A DNA stretch of 26,904 bases from an uncultured Oscillospiraceae bacterium. Its GTDB lineage: Bacteria > Bacillota_A > Clostridia > Oscillospirales > Oscillospiraceae. Where the stretch lies: NCBI GenBank assembly GCA_900762245.1, contig CAAFFR010000078.1, forward strand, positions 1-26,904, read 5' to 3'. Both the position numbers and the translations under genes were made by a program. Positions 15,766 to 23,451 of this stretch are shown piece by piece. Numbering within the stretch: the stretch's first letter is position 1; each line of letters begins with the position of its first letter. The notes beneath the pieces are model-generated. The model was not told the DNA's origin, did not search any database, and saw nothing but the letters and a program-made list of their open reading frames with translations.

Positions 15766-16965
15766 ATGGCAAGCTTAACTCTGAAGAACATCACCAAGAT
15801 CTACCCCCACTCCGGCGACGACGCCAAGAAGGCTAAGAAGGCCAAGAAGGGCGAGGAGCCCGAGAAGAAGAAGTCCAACCTGAAGGTTACTGCTGAAGGC
15901 GTTATCGCTGTTCAGGAGTTCAACCTGGAAATCGCTGACAAGGAATTCATCGTCCTGGTCGGCCCCTCCGGCTGTGGTAAGTCCACCACCCTGCGTATGG
16001 TCGCTGGTCTGGAAGAAATCTCCGGCGGCGAGCTGTACATCGGCGACAAGCTGGTCAACGACGTGGCTCCCAAGGACCGTGACATCGCCATGGTCTTCCA
16101 GAACTACGCTCTGTACCCCCACATGACTGTTTATGACAACATCGCTTTCGCACTGAAGCTGCGCAAGACTCCCAAGGACGAGATCGACCGCAAGGTTAAG
16201 GAAGCTGCTGAGATTCTGGACATCACCCAGTACCTGGGCCGTAAGCCTAAGGCTCTGTCCGGTGGTCAGCGTCAGCGTGTCGCTATCGGCCGTGCTATCG
16301 TCCGTGAACCCAAGGTCCTGCTGATGGACGAGCCTCTGTCCAACCTGGACGCCAAGCTGCGTAACCAGATGCGTGCAGAGATCATCAAGCTGCGTCAGCG
16401 TATCAATACCACCTTCATCTACGTTACCCACGACCAGACCGAGGCTATGACCCTGGGCGACCGCATCGTCATCATGAAGGACGGCGAGGTCCAGCAGATC
16501 GGCACTCCTCAGCAGGTCTTCAACCATCCCTACAACCTGTTCGTTGCTACCTTCATCGGCACTCCTCAGATGAACCTGTTCGAGAACGCCAAGCTGGTCA
16601 AGGAGAACGGCAAGTACGCTGTCAAGATCGACGCACTGACTGTCGAACTGTCCGCTGAGAAGCAGGAGAAGCTCTCTGCCAACAACGTTGCTGAGCAGGA
16701 CATCGTTCTGGGCGTCCGTCCCGAGCACATCACCTTGGAGAGCACCGGCATCGATGGCACCGTCGACGTTTCCGAGCTGATGGGCTCCACCGTCCACCTG
16801 CACGTTGACTCCATGGGCCGCGATGTGGTCATGGTCGTTTCCACCATGAACATGACCGGCGCAGAAGTCGCCGCTCTGGCTCACGGCAACAAGGTCACCT
16901 ACAACTTCCCCGGCCATGTCTGCCACGTCTTCTCCAAGGAGACCGGCCTGAACCTGGAGGCCTAA
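15766..16965 (+). CDS. MsiK/UgpC-type ABC transporter ATPase for sugar importers
   Basis: A 399-aa ATPase of the MalK/UgpC/MsiK group, which powers carbohydrate importers from the cytoplasmic face and is often shared by several permeases. Walker [10 protein letters not shown] is at 66-74, the Q-loop in [10 protein letters not shown], signature LSGGQRQRV from residue 164, Walker [17 protein letters not shown] at about 183-198 and the H-loop in [12 protein letters not shown]-terminal regulatory (TOBE/OB) domain fills about 240-399. Residues 20-40 are an unusual lysine-rich insert ([17 protein letters not shown]) between the first strands. No permease or binding protein is adjacent, as expected for a multitask ATPase. 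Codons are strongly biased (CGT, GCT, GTC), implying high expression. No SD precedes the ATG, which sits just after the structured leader. Confidence 0.9.
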   Translation: MASLTLKNITKIYPHSGDDAKKAKKAKKGEEPEKKKSNLKVTAEGVIAVQEFNLEIADKEFIVLVGPSGCGKSTTLRMVAGLEEISGGELYIGDKLVNDVAPKDRDIAMVFQNYALYPHMTVYDNIAFALKLRKTPKDEIDRKVKEAAEILDITQYLGRKPKALSGGQRQRVAIGRAIVREPKVLLMDEPLSNLDAKLRNQMRAEIIKLRQRINTTFIYVTHDQTEAMTLGDRIVIMKDGEVQQIGTPQQVFNHPYNLFVATFIGTPQMNLFENAKLVKENGKYAVKIDALTVELSAEKQEKLSANNVAEQDIVLGVRPEHITLESTGIDGTVDVSELMGSTVHLHVDSMGRDVVMVVSTMNMTGAEVAALAHGNKVTYNFPGHVCHVFSKETGLNLEA

Positions 16966-16981
16966 TTTCTTAGATTCCTTT

Positions 16982-17013
16982 AACAGCCCCGCCAATGGCG
17001 GGGCTGTTTTTTT
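16982..17013 (+). terminator. Intrinsic terminator of the MsiK-type gene
   Basis: A perfect 12-bp stem, AACAGCCCCGCC / GGCGGGGCTGTT with an AAT loop (16982-17008), is followed by a T-run to 17013. It begins 17 bases after the stop codon. Confidence 0.92.
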
Positions 17014-17022
17014 GTTTATGGG

Positions 17023-17134
17023 GTAAATCGTAATTGATCGATGTGTAACGAACAACGGATGTCATTGCGAGCCAGTGCGCACACTGGCTCGCAATGACAT
17101 CTATCTTTTGGCAGCCCGATGAATGCCCATTTAC
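17023..17134 (+). repeat. MITE-like palindromic element, copy C (internally deleted)
   Basis: A 112-bp copy with the terminal inverted repeats GTAAATCGTAATTGATCG (17023-17040) and CGATGAATGCCCATTTAC (17117-17134). It shares both flanks with copy A (3960-4161), but the inner GGCAATCCCC arms and centre are gone. The remaining core is a perfect 20-bp stem, GATGTCATTGCGAGCCAGTG and its complement (17058-17101), around a CGCA loop. It looks like a deletion derivative of the longer form. The following stretch, 17135-17262, shows nothing I can assign apart from a chance-level TTCGACA at 17148. Confidence 0.8.
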
Positions 17135-17262
17135 TGTAACGATATCATTCGACAAAAGTCGGCAGGTTGTACACACCGAAGTATAAGGAAAGTACAAAAA
17201 GGGTAAAATCTGAACATTATGCCAAAAAATTGAAATCCCTTCCCTTTTGTGCCCTGTTTTGC

Positions 17263-17291
17263 TTGACAAAAGGGTAAAAACGCAGTATTCT
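17263..17291 (+). promoter_or_regulatory. Predicted strong promoter of the glycogen phosphorylase gene
   Basis: TTGACA (17263-17268), a 17-base spacer and TATTCT (17286-17291) give a consensus -35 and an acceptable -10. The expected start is near 17298, leaving a leader of about 135 bases that contains an operator-like palindrome and a terminator-like hairpin. Confidence 0.7.
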
Positions 17292-17314
17292 TTATAAGTA
17301 TGTTGCGCAGAGAA

Positions 17315-17328
17315 TGGAAACGTTTTCA
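17315..17328 (+). promoter_or_regulatory. cre-like operator (CcpA or another LacI-family regulator)
   Basis: TGGAAACGTTTTCA matches the catabolite-response consensus TGWAANCGNTNWCA at all but one position and is nearly palindromic around the CG. It lies about 17-30 bases after the predicted transcription start, where bound CcpA or a related LacI-family protein would block elongation. Control of glycogen breakdown by sugar status is plausible; the actual regulator is not known. Confidence 0.6.
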
Positions 17329-17329
17329 T

Positions 17330-17412
17330 GCGTTGCCTGCCTGCCGGGCCTTATTCCGGCTCCGCAACAATTGATTTGAGAAAAAGTAACAGCGGCATAC
17401 CGCCGCTTTTTT
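17330..17412 (+). promoter_or_regulatory. Leader with hairpin and terminator-like stem before glycogen phosphorylase
   Basis: GTTGC (17332-17336) can pair with GCAAC (17364-17368) around an inner GCCGG/CCGGC stem (17343-17347 with 17356-17360). An intrinsic-terminator shape follows: AGCGGC/GCCGCT (17391-17396 with 17402-17407) and TTTTTT, ending only 7 bases before the SD. TGCCG (17342-17346) could pair with CGGCA (17393-17397) as an antiterminator. It could instead be an inert terminator for upstream read-through, but it lies downstream of the predicted promoter, so attenuation is a fair hypothesis. Confidence 0.45.
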
Positions 17413-17432
17413 AAGAATGGAGAGCAAAATAC

Positions 17433-19781
17433 ATGAATCTGAATTGCCGCGATATCCTGAAGTGGACGGAAGCCCAGCTGAAGTACACTTATGACGTTTC
17501 CCTGAAGGAAGCAACTGCCGAAGAGCTGCACGAGGCTCTGGGTCAGGCTGTTATGATGGCTATTTCCGACAACTGGAGCCATGCCAAGAAGACCCGTATG
17601 CCCGATCGTAAGGCTTACTACATTTCCGCTGAGTATCTGATCGGCCGTCTGGTTTACAGCAACATGTTCAACCTGGGCATTCTGGACGAGATGAGGGCCC
17701 TGTTTGCTGAGTGTGGCGTGGACCTGGCTGTTCTGGAGGACATCGAAGACGATGCACTGGGCAACGGCGGTCTGGGCCGTCTGGCTGCCTGCTTCCTGGA
17801 TTCCGCAGTTTCCTGCGACATCCCCCTGTCCGGCTACGGCCTGCGCTATAAGTTCGGCCTGTTCAAGCAGAGCTTCAACGGCAACGGTGACCAGGTGGAG
17901 AAGGCTGATGACTGGACCAAGTTCGGTGATCCCTGGTCTTACCGCCGCTACAAGCACACCGTGAAGATCAAGTTCCCCGACCACACCGTTCTGGCTGTTC
18001 CCTACGATGTTCCTGTCATCGGCTACGGCACCCAGAACATCGGCACTCTGCGTCTGTGGCAGTGCGAGGCTGAGGAAGAACTGAACTTCGACGCTTTTAA
18101 CTCTCAGGACTACCTGCGGGCTCTGGATGCAAAGAACCGCGCTGAGGACATCACCCGTGTTCTGTACCCCAACGATTCCACTTGGGACGGCAAGCGTCTG
18201 CGCCTGAAGCAGCAGTACGTTCTGTCTTCCGCTTCCCTGCAGGATATGCTGCGCACCTACAAGCTGGCCCACGGCAATGACCTGTCCCGCTTCGGCGAGT
18301 TCTACGCTGTCCAGCTGAACGATACCCACCCTGCCATGTCCATTCCCGAACTGATCCGTCTGCTGATGCTGGAAGGCATGAGCTTCGATGATGCTTTCGG
18401 CGTGGCTCAGAAGACCTTCTCCTACACCAACCATACCGTTCTGGGTGAGGCTCTGGAGAAGTGGCCCCTGAATCTGATGCGCTCTGTGGTTCCCCAGATT
18501 GCAGACATCATCTGCCGCATCGACCACAAGCTGCGTGAAGAGATTCCCATGGACTTCAAGGACCGCAGAGCAAAGAAGCTGTTCATCGTGGACGAGGACA
18601 TCGTGCACATGGCAAACCTGTCCATCTATGTGGGCAGCTACGTCAACGGTGTTGCTGAAATTCACTCCCAGATCCTGAAGGATGACTGCTTCAAGAACTG
18701 GTACAGTGTCTTCCCCCAGCGCTTCCAGAATAAGACCAACGGCATCACTCCCCGCCGCTGGATCGGTCTGAGCAACCCTGAGCTGACCAATATGATCCGT
18801 GAGAAGGTCGGCGGCGACTTCCTGAAGGATCTGGAGCTGATCAGCGGTCTGAAGGACCACATCAACGACGAGACCATCAAGGAATTCAATGCCATCAAGC
18901 GCCTGAAGAAGGAGCAGCTGTGCCATGTCATCGCCAAGCACGAGGGTGTCATGCTGAACCCCGACTTCATGTTCGATGTTCAGGTCAAGCGTCTGCATAT
19001 GTACAAGCGCCAGCTGATGAACATCATCGCTGTTGTGGATATTTACTTCCGCCTGAAGGAGGGCCGTCTGCCCAACTTCCAGCCCACTGCATTCATCTTC
19101 GGTGCCAAGGCCGCTCCCGGTTATATGGATGCTAAGGCGGTTATCCGCTACATCAACCGCGTGGCCCGCATGATCAACAATGATTCCGCTGTGGCTGACA
19201 AGATGAAGGTCGTCTTCGTCCAGAACTACAACTGCTCCTATGCTGAGCATATCATTCCCGCCGCTGACATCTCCGAGCAGATCTCTCCCGCAGGCCTGGA
19301 GGCTTCCGGTACCGGCAACATGAAGCTGATGCTGAATGGTGCCATCACCCTGGGTACTCTGGACGGTGCAAACGTGGAGATCGCCGAGGAGGCTGGCCGC
19401 GAGAACGAGTATATCTTCGGCCACACCGTCGAGCAGATCAATGCCATCAAGGGCAGCTACTATGCCCGCGGCATTTACGATACCAATTCCGACCTGCGCC
19501 GTGCCCTGAACACCCTGGTGGACGGCACTGTGCCCACCGATGACGGTCTGCGCAACCTGTTCAACCAGCTGGTGAACGGCGGCAACGACCAGTACTACCT
19601 GCTGCTGGACTACGCTTCCTACATCGATGCCAAGCTGCAGGCTAACCAGGACTACGCCGACCGCAAGGAATTCGGCCGTAAGTGCCTGATCAACGTGGCT
19701 TCCGCTGCCAAGTTCTCCTCCGACCGTACCATTCGTCAGTACGCTGAGGAAATCTGGCACATCAAGCCTACCCAGTTCTGA
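17433..19781 (+). CDS. glgP: Glycogen/starch phosphorylase
   Basis: A 782-aa cytosolic GT35 enzyme that releases glucose-1-phosphate from alpha-1,4-glucan ends. It shows the family landmarks ISAEYLIGR, NGGLGRLAACFLDS, YGLRYKFGLF, QLNDTHPAMSIPELIR, KTNGITPRRW, KRLHMYKRQLMN and the PLP site EASGTGNMKLMLNG with Schiff-base lysine K631. Length is normal (750-830). The ATG at 17433 has GGAG 10 bases upstream. Codon use is strongly biased, as in the preceding ATPase, and so avoids TTA, CTA and TCA that a long spurious antisense frame stays open opposite it. It is a single-gene unit: own promoter and cre-like site upstream, terminator at 19814 downstream. No other glycogen gene of this genome is in the window; the debranching enzyme at the left edge is foreign. 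Confidence 0.96.
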   Translation: MNLNCRDILKWTEAQLKYTYDVSLKEATAEELHEALGQAVMMAISDNWSHAKKTRMPDRKAYYISAEYLIGRLVYSNMFNLGILDEMRALFAECGVDLAVLEDIEDDALGNGGLGRLAACFLDSAVSCDIPLSGYGLRYKFGLFKQSFNGNGDQVEKADDWTKFGDPWSYRRYKHTVKIKFPDHTVLAVPYDVPVIGYGTQNIGTLRLWQCEAEEELNFDAFNSQDYLRALDAKNRAEDITRVLYPNDSTWDGKRLRLKQQYVLSSASLQDMLRTYKLAHGNDLSRFGEFYAVQLNDTHPAMSIPELIRLLMLEGMSFDDAFGVAQKTFSYTNHTVLGEALEKWPLNLMRSVVPQIADIICRIDHKLREEIPMDFKDRRAKKLFIVDEDIVHMANLSIYVGSYVNGVAEIHSQILKDDCFKNWYSVFPQRFQNKTNGITPRRWIGLSNPELTNMIREKVGGDFLKDLELISGLKDHINDETIKEFNAIKRLKKEQLCHVIAKHEGVMLNPDFMFDVQVKRLHMYKRQLMNIIAVVDIYFRLKEGRLPNFQPTAFIFGAKAAPGYMDAKAVIRYINRVARMINNDSAVADKMKVVFVQNYNCSYAEHIIPAADISEQISPAGLEASGTGNMKLMLNGAITLGTLDGANVEIAEEAGRENEYIFGHTVEQINAIKGSYYARGIYDTNSDLRRALNTLVDGTVPTDDGLRNLFNQLVNGGNDQYYLLLDYASYIDAKLQANQDYADRKEFGRKCLINVASAAKFSSDRTIRQYAEEIWHIKPTQF

Positions 19782-19813
19782 TCCTTCACATCCCAAAGGA
19801 TAGAGTTTCAAAG

Positions 19814-19848
19814 AATCCCGGCTTCCGTAATGGAGGCCGGGATTTTTT
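19814..19848 (+). terminator. glgP: Intrinsic terminator of glycogen phosphorylase
   Basis: A 13-bp stem pairs AATCCCGGCTTCC (19814-19826) with GGAGGCCGGGATT (19832-19844), with one T-G wobble and a 5-base loop, followed by a T-run to 19848. Confidence 0.9.
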
Positions 19849-19857
19849 GCGCTTTTT

Positions 19858-19903
19858 TCAAGAAAAATGGCTCTTGATTCATAATTTCCGGCAGGCGGGA
19901 AAT
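19858..19903 (+). promoter_or_regulatory. Pair of short hairpins upstream of eutG
   Basis: Two perfect 6-bp hairpins with 8-base loops follow one another with a 6-base linker: TCAAGA/TCTTGA (19858-19877) and ATTTCC/GGAAAT (19884-19903). Paired hairpins upstream of eut genes recall the RNA targets of EutV-type ANTAR antiterminators, but the loops do not show the expected A1/G4 hexaloop pattern and no overlapping terminator is evident. No convincing promoter was found between 19849 and 19929. Confidence 0.25.
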
Positions 19904-19929
19904 ACTACCTGTGAAAAGGCGGTGTTTAT

Positions 19930-21012
19930 ATGGAGGAATTCTCCTGCAGGACAAGACTGCTGGCGGGAAGCGGTGCGGTGAAGAAACTGGGGGAACTGGG
20001 AGCAAAACGGCTGTTTCTGGTCTCAGATCCCTATTTTTCCAAAAACGGAAAGGCAAAAGAAGTGGCAGAAGCGGCAAAATGCCAGGAATATGTGATTTTT
20101 GATAAGGTGCAGCCGGACCCTACCGTGGAGCTGGCGGCGGAAGGAACGGCCCGGCTGAAGGAATTTGGACCGGATCTGCTGGTGGCACTTGGGGGCGGCA
20201 GCGCAATGGATCTGGCCAAGGCCATGGCTTATTTTGCAAAAGCGGACTGCCTCTTTGCGGCCATTCCCACGACCTCCGGCTCGGGGTCGGAGGTGACAGA
20301 TTTTGCGGTTCTGACCCATGACAAGGTGAAGCATCCCATTGTGGACAAAGGGTTGCGGCCCGATGTGGCAGTTTTGGACAGTGATCTGCTGCAGCAGCTG
20401 CCCAAGGGGCTCATTGCGGAGACGGGCTTCGATGTGCTGTGCCATGCGGCGGAGGCCTATGTGGCGAAGGATGCGGGGACAATGACGGATCTGCTGGCCC
20501 GGGAGGCCTTTTCCAGTGCTTATGCTTCGCTGCCTGCGTCCTACGCCGGAAATACAGCAGTCCGGTTAAAAGTCCACATAGCATCTACAATGGCAGGGAT
20601 GGCGTTCACCCAGGCGGGACTGGGGCTGTGTCATGCCATGGCACACAGCCTGGGCGGCATGTTCCATGTGGCCCATGGACGGCTCAATGCCATTTTGCTG
20701 CCGGCGGTCATTGGCTGCAATGCCCATGTGGCCGGGAAAAAATACGCCGAGCTGGCCCGTGCGGCAGGAATGGGGGGCAGCGCGGACACCATTGCCCTGC
20801 GGAATCTGAAAAACGGTCTTGTGCGGCTGCGGCGGGAACTGAATCTGCCGGAGACTCTGGTGCAGGCAGGGATCGATCCCCGGGTGCTCTGGCGCAGCGT
20901 GGATGCCATTGTCAAGGCTGCCCTGGAGGACCCCTGCAGCAAATCCAATCCCATGCCGGTGGAGGATTTCCTGGTGCGGCGGGTGCTGGAAGAGGTGACA
21001 GGCCGTGTCTGA
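19930..21012 (+). CDS. eutG: Iron-containing alcohol dehydrogenase of the ethanolamine cluster (EutG/PduQ-like)
   Basis: A 360-aa group III alcohol dehydrogenase that reduces acetaldehyde to ethanol and recycles NADH inside or beside the Eut microcompartment. The nucleotide site is GGGSAMD (88-94), with the PTTSGSGSE motif at 113-121. Expected iron ligands are all present: D168 and H172 in GFDVLCHAAEAY, H235 in LCHAMAHSLGG and H249 in HVAHGRLNA. Length is slightly short for the family (370-395), with a compact N-terminus. The ATG at 19930 has only a modest SD (AAAGGCGG). It is the first gene of the cluster, and its end overlaps the start of eutA by 8 bases, so the two are translated together. 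PduQ-like naming is the alternative; context favours EutG. Confidence 0.88.
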   Translation: MEEFSCRTRLLAGSGAVKKLGELGAKRLFLVSDPYFSKNGKAKEVAEAAKCQEYVIFDKVQPDPTVELAAEGTARLKEFGPDLLVALGGGSAMDLAKAMAYFAKADCLFAAIPTTSGSGSEVTDFAVLTHDKVKHPIVDKGLRPDVAVLDSDLLQQLPKGLIAETGFDVLCHAAEAYVAKDAGTMTDLLAREAFSSAYASLPASYAGNTAVRLKVHIASTMAGMAFTQAGLGLCHAMAHSLGGMFHVAHGRLNAILLPAVIGCNAHVAGKKYAELARAAGMGGSADTIALRNLKNGLVRLRRELNLPETLVQAGIDPRVLWRSVDAIVKAALEDPCSKSNPMPVEDFLVRRVLEEVTGRV

Positions 21013-22351
21013 GGTCCTTCTCAGTGTGGGGCTGGATGTGGGAACCACCACCACGCAGCTGATCGTATCGAAGCTGACCATCGAGAACCGGGCCAGCGGG
21101 TTCGCGGTGCCTGAGATGGACATTACGCAGCGGTCGGTGCTTTATAAAAGTCCGGTGTATTTTACCCCTCTGGTGGAGGAAAATCTGGTAGATGGGTGGA
21201 AAATCCGGGAGATTGTGGAGCGGGAATATCAAAAGGCGGGGATTGCAAGAGATACGGTGGATACCGGTGCCATTATCATCACCGGGGAGACCAGCCGGAA
21301 GGAAAATGCCCGGACGGTGCTGGAGGCCCTGTCGGACCTTGCCGGGGACTTCGTGGTGGCAACGGCAGGACCGGATTTGGAAAGCGTGCTGGCAGCCAAA
21401 GGAGCCGGGGCGGTTTCCTACTCCGCCCAAACCGGGAAAACGGTGCTCCACATGGATATTGGCGGCGGCACCAGCAACCTGGCCTTGATCCGGGAGGGAA
21501 AAATTGTCCGTACCGGGTGCCTGAATGTGGGTGGACGACTGGTGAAATTCCACCCGGACGGGACAATTTTTTATGTATCCCCCGTGCTGCAGGGACTTTC
21601 CGGGCTTCGTGTAGGAGAACGGCCTGCAGAAGGGCAGCTTTGGGCTTTGGCAGAGCTTCTGACCCGGACGCTGGAAATGGCGGCAGGCTGCCGGGGGGAA
21701 ACAGAACTGCTGCGAAGGCTGTCTACGGTGGAGGCCGGGATGCCATGGAAACCGCCGAAGGAGGATCCGGTGCTGTCCTTTTCCGGGGGTGTGGCGGACT
21801 GTATCCGGGAGCAGTATCCTGCGGAACAATTTGGCGATTTGGGGCCGCTGTTGGGTCAGCGCATTCGGGGGAGCAGTCTGTGCCGGGGCACGTATATTCT
21901 GGGGAACGAGCCTATCCGGGCCACTGTTATCGGGGCGGGCTGCCACAGCGCCCAGCTTTCCGGCAGTACGGTTTTTTATCAGAATGTTCGGTTTCCAATT
22001 AAAAATGCAGCGGTTGTCCCGGTTTCGGAGGTATCTCAGGTGGGGGAACTGCTGGCCCGGCAGGAGGGGCCTGCTATTGTGGCCATGGTGGGGATGGCAT
22101 CTCCTTCTTACCGGGAGATCGCAGCGTTGGCAGATGCGCTGGCGCAGCAGGCACCGGGGGAACTGCTGCTGTGTCTGGAGCAGGACATGGCCAAGGCACT
22201 GGGGCAGGCGCTGGCCCTGCGGCTGCCGAAAGATGCCCGGATTCTGTGCATTGACCGGGTCAAGGCAGATGCAGGCAGCTATCTGGATATCGGTGCCCCG
22301 GTAGAGCACGCCCTGCCGGTGGTGGTGAAAACGCTGGTACTGGGGCAGTGA
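21005..22351 (+). CDS. eutA: Ethanolamine ammonia-lyase reactivase EutA
   Basis: A 448-aa actin/Hsp70-fold ATPase that frees ethanolamine ammonia-lyase from damaged cobalamin. The phosphate-1 loop GLDVGTTTTQLIVS is at 9-22, the phosphate-2 loop MDIGGGTSN at about 150-158, and SFSGGVADC further on, as in EutA. Length is near that of known EutA proteins (about 460-475). Translation starts at GTG 21005, with GAGGTGA just upstream inside the eutG end, an 8-base overlap. After its stop comes a 143-bp inverted-repeat element before eutC. In many Firmicutes loci eutA is followed directly by eutB; here eutB is four genes further down. Confidence 0.9.
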   Translation: MSEVLLSVGLDVGTTTTQLIVSKLTIENRASGFAVPEMDITQRSVLYKSPVYFTPLVEENLVDGWKIREIVEREYQKAGIARDTVDTGAIIITGETSRKENARTVLEALSDLAGDFVVATAGPDLESVLAAKGAGAVSYSAQTGKTVLHMDIGGGTSNLALIREGKIVRTGCLNVGGRLVKFHPDGTIFYVSPVLQGLSGLRVGERPAEGQLWALAELLTRTLEMAAGCRGETELLRRLSTVEAGMPWKPPKEDPVLSFSGGVADCIREQYPAEQFGDLGPLLGQRIRGSSLCRGTYILGNEPIRATVIGAGCHSAQLSGSTVFYQNVRFPIKNAAVVPVSEVSQVGELLARQEGPAIVAMVGMASPSYREIAALADALAQQAPGELLLCLEQDMAKALGQALALRLPKDARILCIDRVKADAGSYLDIGAPVEHALPVVVKTLVLGQ

Positions 22352-22365
22352 CCTGTAATGTAGTC

Positions 22366-22508
22366 TCGTAGGGGAGGGGCTTGCCCCTCCCGCCCAAATG
22401 ACAAAGTAATTTGGGATTTCCCGAAGGGAAATAAAAAGTTTTTATCGCCTGCGGCGATGTCATTTTGCCATGCAAAATGACTGGGAGGGTCAAGCCCCTC
22501 CCCTACGA
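22366..22508. repeat. Inverted-repeat element between eutA and eutC
   Basis: A 143-bp non-coding element bounded by 26-bp inverted repeats differing at one position (22366-22391 and 22483-22508; outer part TCGTAGGGGAGGGGCTTG). Three smaller hairpins lie inside: ATTTCCC/GGGAAAT (22416-22432), ATCGCC/GGCGAT (22444-22458) and GTCATTTTGC/GCAAAATGAC (22459-22481). It differs in sequence from the GATGTCATTGCGAG family, and no second copy is in the window. No coding capacity. Confidence 0.8.
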
Positions 22509-22542
22509 ACATGCAGCAGAGCGGGCATTTAGGAGGGTATCC

Positions 22543-23451
22543 ATGAACAAAGAAGAACTTGCCGCCATGGTGGCGGAGATTTTGGGTGGGCTGAATGGAC
22601 CGCCTATGGTGAAGGCCACGGAGTATCATGCCACGGAGCCTCAGCCGGAGAAAAAGGACACACAGTTCCATGACGGGGACTTTGTCCCGGATGTGACGGC
22701 GCTGGATCTGAGAAAGCTCTATTTGACAGAAAACCCGGAAAATGGGGAAAAATTCCGAAAAATGAAGGAAAAGACCCCGGCACGGCTTGGCTGCGGCAAG
22801 GCCGGTGCCCGGTACAAAACCCTGACCATGCTCCGCTTCCGGGCGGACCATGCGGCGGCTCAGGATGCGGTTTTTTCCCAGGTGCCGGAGGATTTTGCCG
22901 CGAAAAACGGCATGCCGGAGGTGCAGACCCGGTGCCAGAGCAAGGACGAATACCTGACCCGGCCTGACCATGGGCGGTGCTTTGATGAAGAAAATCAGCG
23001 CAAGATCCGCGCTTCCATTCCCGGTACACCACGGGTGCAGATCGTGGTGGGGGATGGACTTTCCTCTGCGGCCATTACCGCCAATGCCATGGACTGTCTG
23101 GCAGCGATCCGGGATGGCCTGAAGCTGAAGGGCATTGATGCCGGGACTCCCATTTTCGTCCGCTACTGCCGGGTGGGGGCCGGAGATGCCATCGGAGATG
23201 TGACAGGCTGTGAGCTGGTATGCATGCTGGTGGGAGAGCGGCCCGGTCTGGTGACGGATAAGAGCATGTCGGCCTATATCACCTATAGACCCCACACCGG
23301 GGTCTCGGAGTCGGCCCGGACAGTGGTGTCCAATATCCATGCCCAGGGCACGCCTGCGGTGGAGGCCGGGGCCCACATTGCAGGGCTCATCGAAACCATT
23401 TTGCAGAAAAAGGTCTCCGGCGTGGGGCTGCTGACGGGGGCTGGCGCATGA
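22543..23451 (+). CDS. eutC: Ethanolamine ammonia-lyase small subunit EutC
   Basis: A 302-aa light chain of the adenosylcobalamin-dependent lyase that splits ethanolamine into acetaldehyde and ammonia. Family motifs include TPARLGCGKAGARYKTLTML, DHAAAQDAVF, VVGDGLSSAAI, VRYCRVGAGDAIGD and LVGERPGL. Residues 1-17 (MNKEELAAMVAEILGGL) form a short amphipathic helix like the encapsulation peptides that target cargo to the microcompartment, followed by a flexible linker to about residue 45. The ATG at 22543 has AGGAGGG 5-6 bases upstream; an in-frame ATG at 22465 lies inside the repeat element and is rejected. Its stop overlaps the eutL start (ATGA). Its partner eutB is not adjacent. Confidence 0.94.
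   Translation: MNKEELAAMVAEILGGLNGPPMVKATEYHATEPQPEKKDTQFHDGDFVPDVTALDLRKLYLTENPENGEKFRKMKEKTPARLGCGKAGARYKTLTMLRFRADHAAAQDAVFSQVPEDFAAKNGMPEVQTRCQSKDEYLTRPDHGRCFDEENQRKIRASIPGTPRVQIVVGDGLSSAAITANAMDCLAAIRDGLKLKGIDAGTPIFVRYCRVGAGDAIGDVTGCELVCMLVGERPGLVTDKSMSAYITYRPHTGVSESARTVVSNIHAQGTPAVEAGAHIAGLIETILQKKVSGVGLLTGAGA

Noticed and set aside
17148..17154. Second TTCGACA (0A box complement) upstream of glycogen phosphorylase
   Set aside because: It is about 110 bp from the promoter, and the 7-mer also occurs inside the ATPase coding sequence at 16641. That frequency is expected by chance.
17292..19811. 839-aa open frame on the minus strand opposite glycogen phosphorylase
   Set aside because: It exists because the strongly biased sense codons avoid TTA, CTA and TCA, so few antisense stops occur. 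The translation is Val/Gln/Leu-rich and unlike a real protein.
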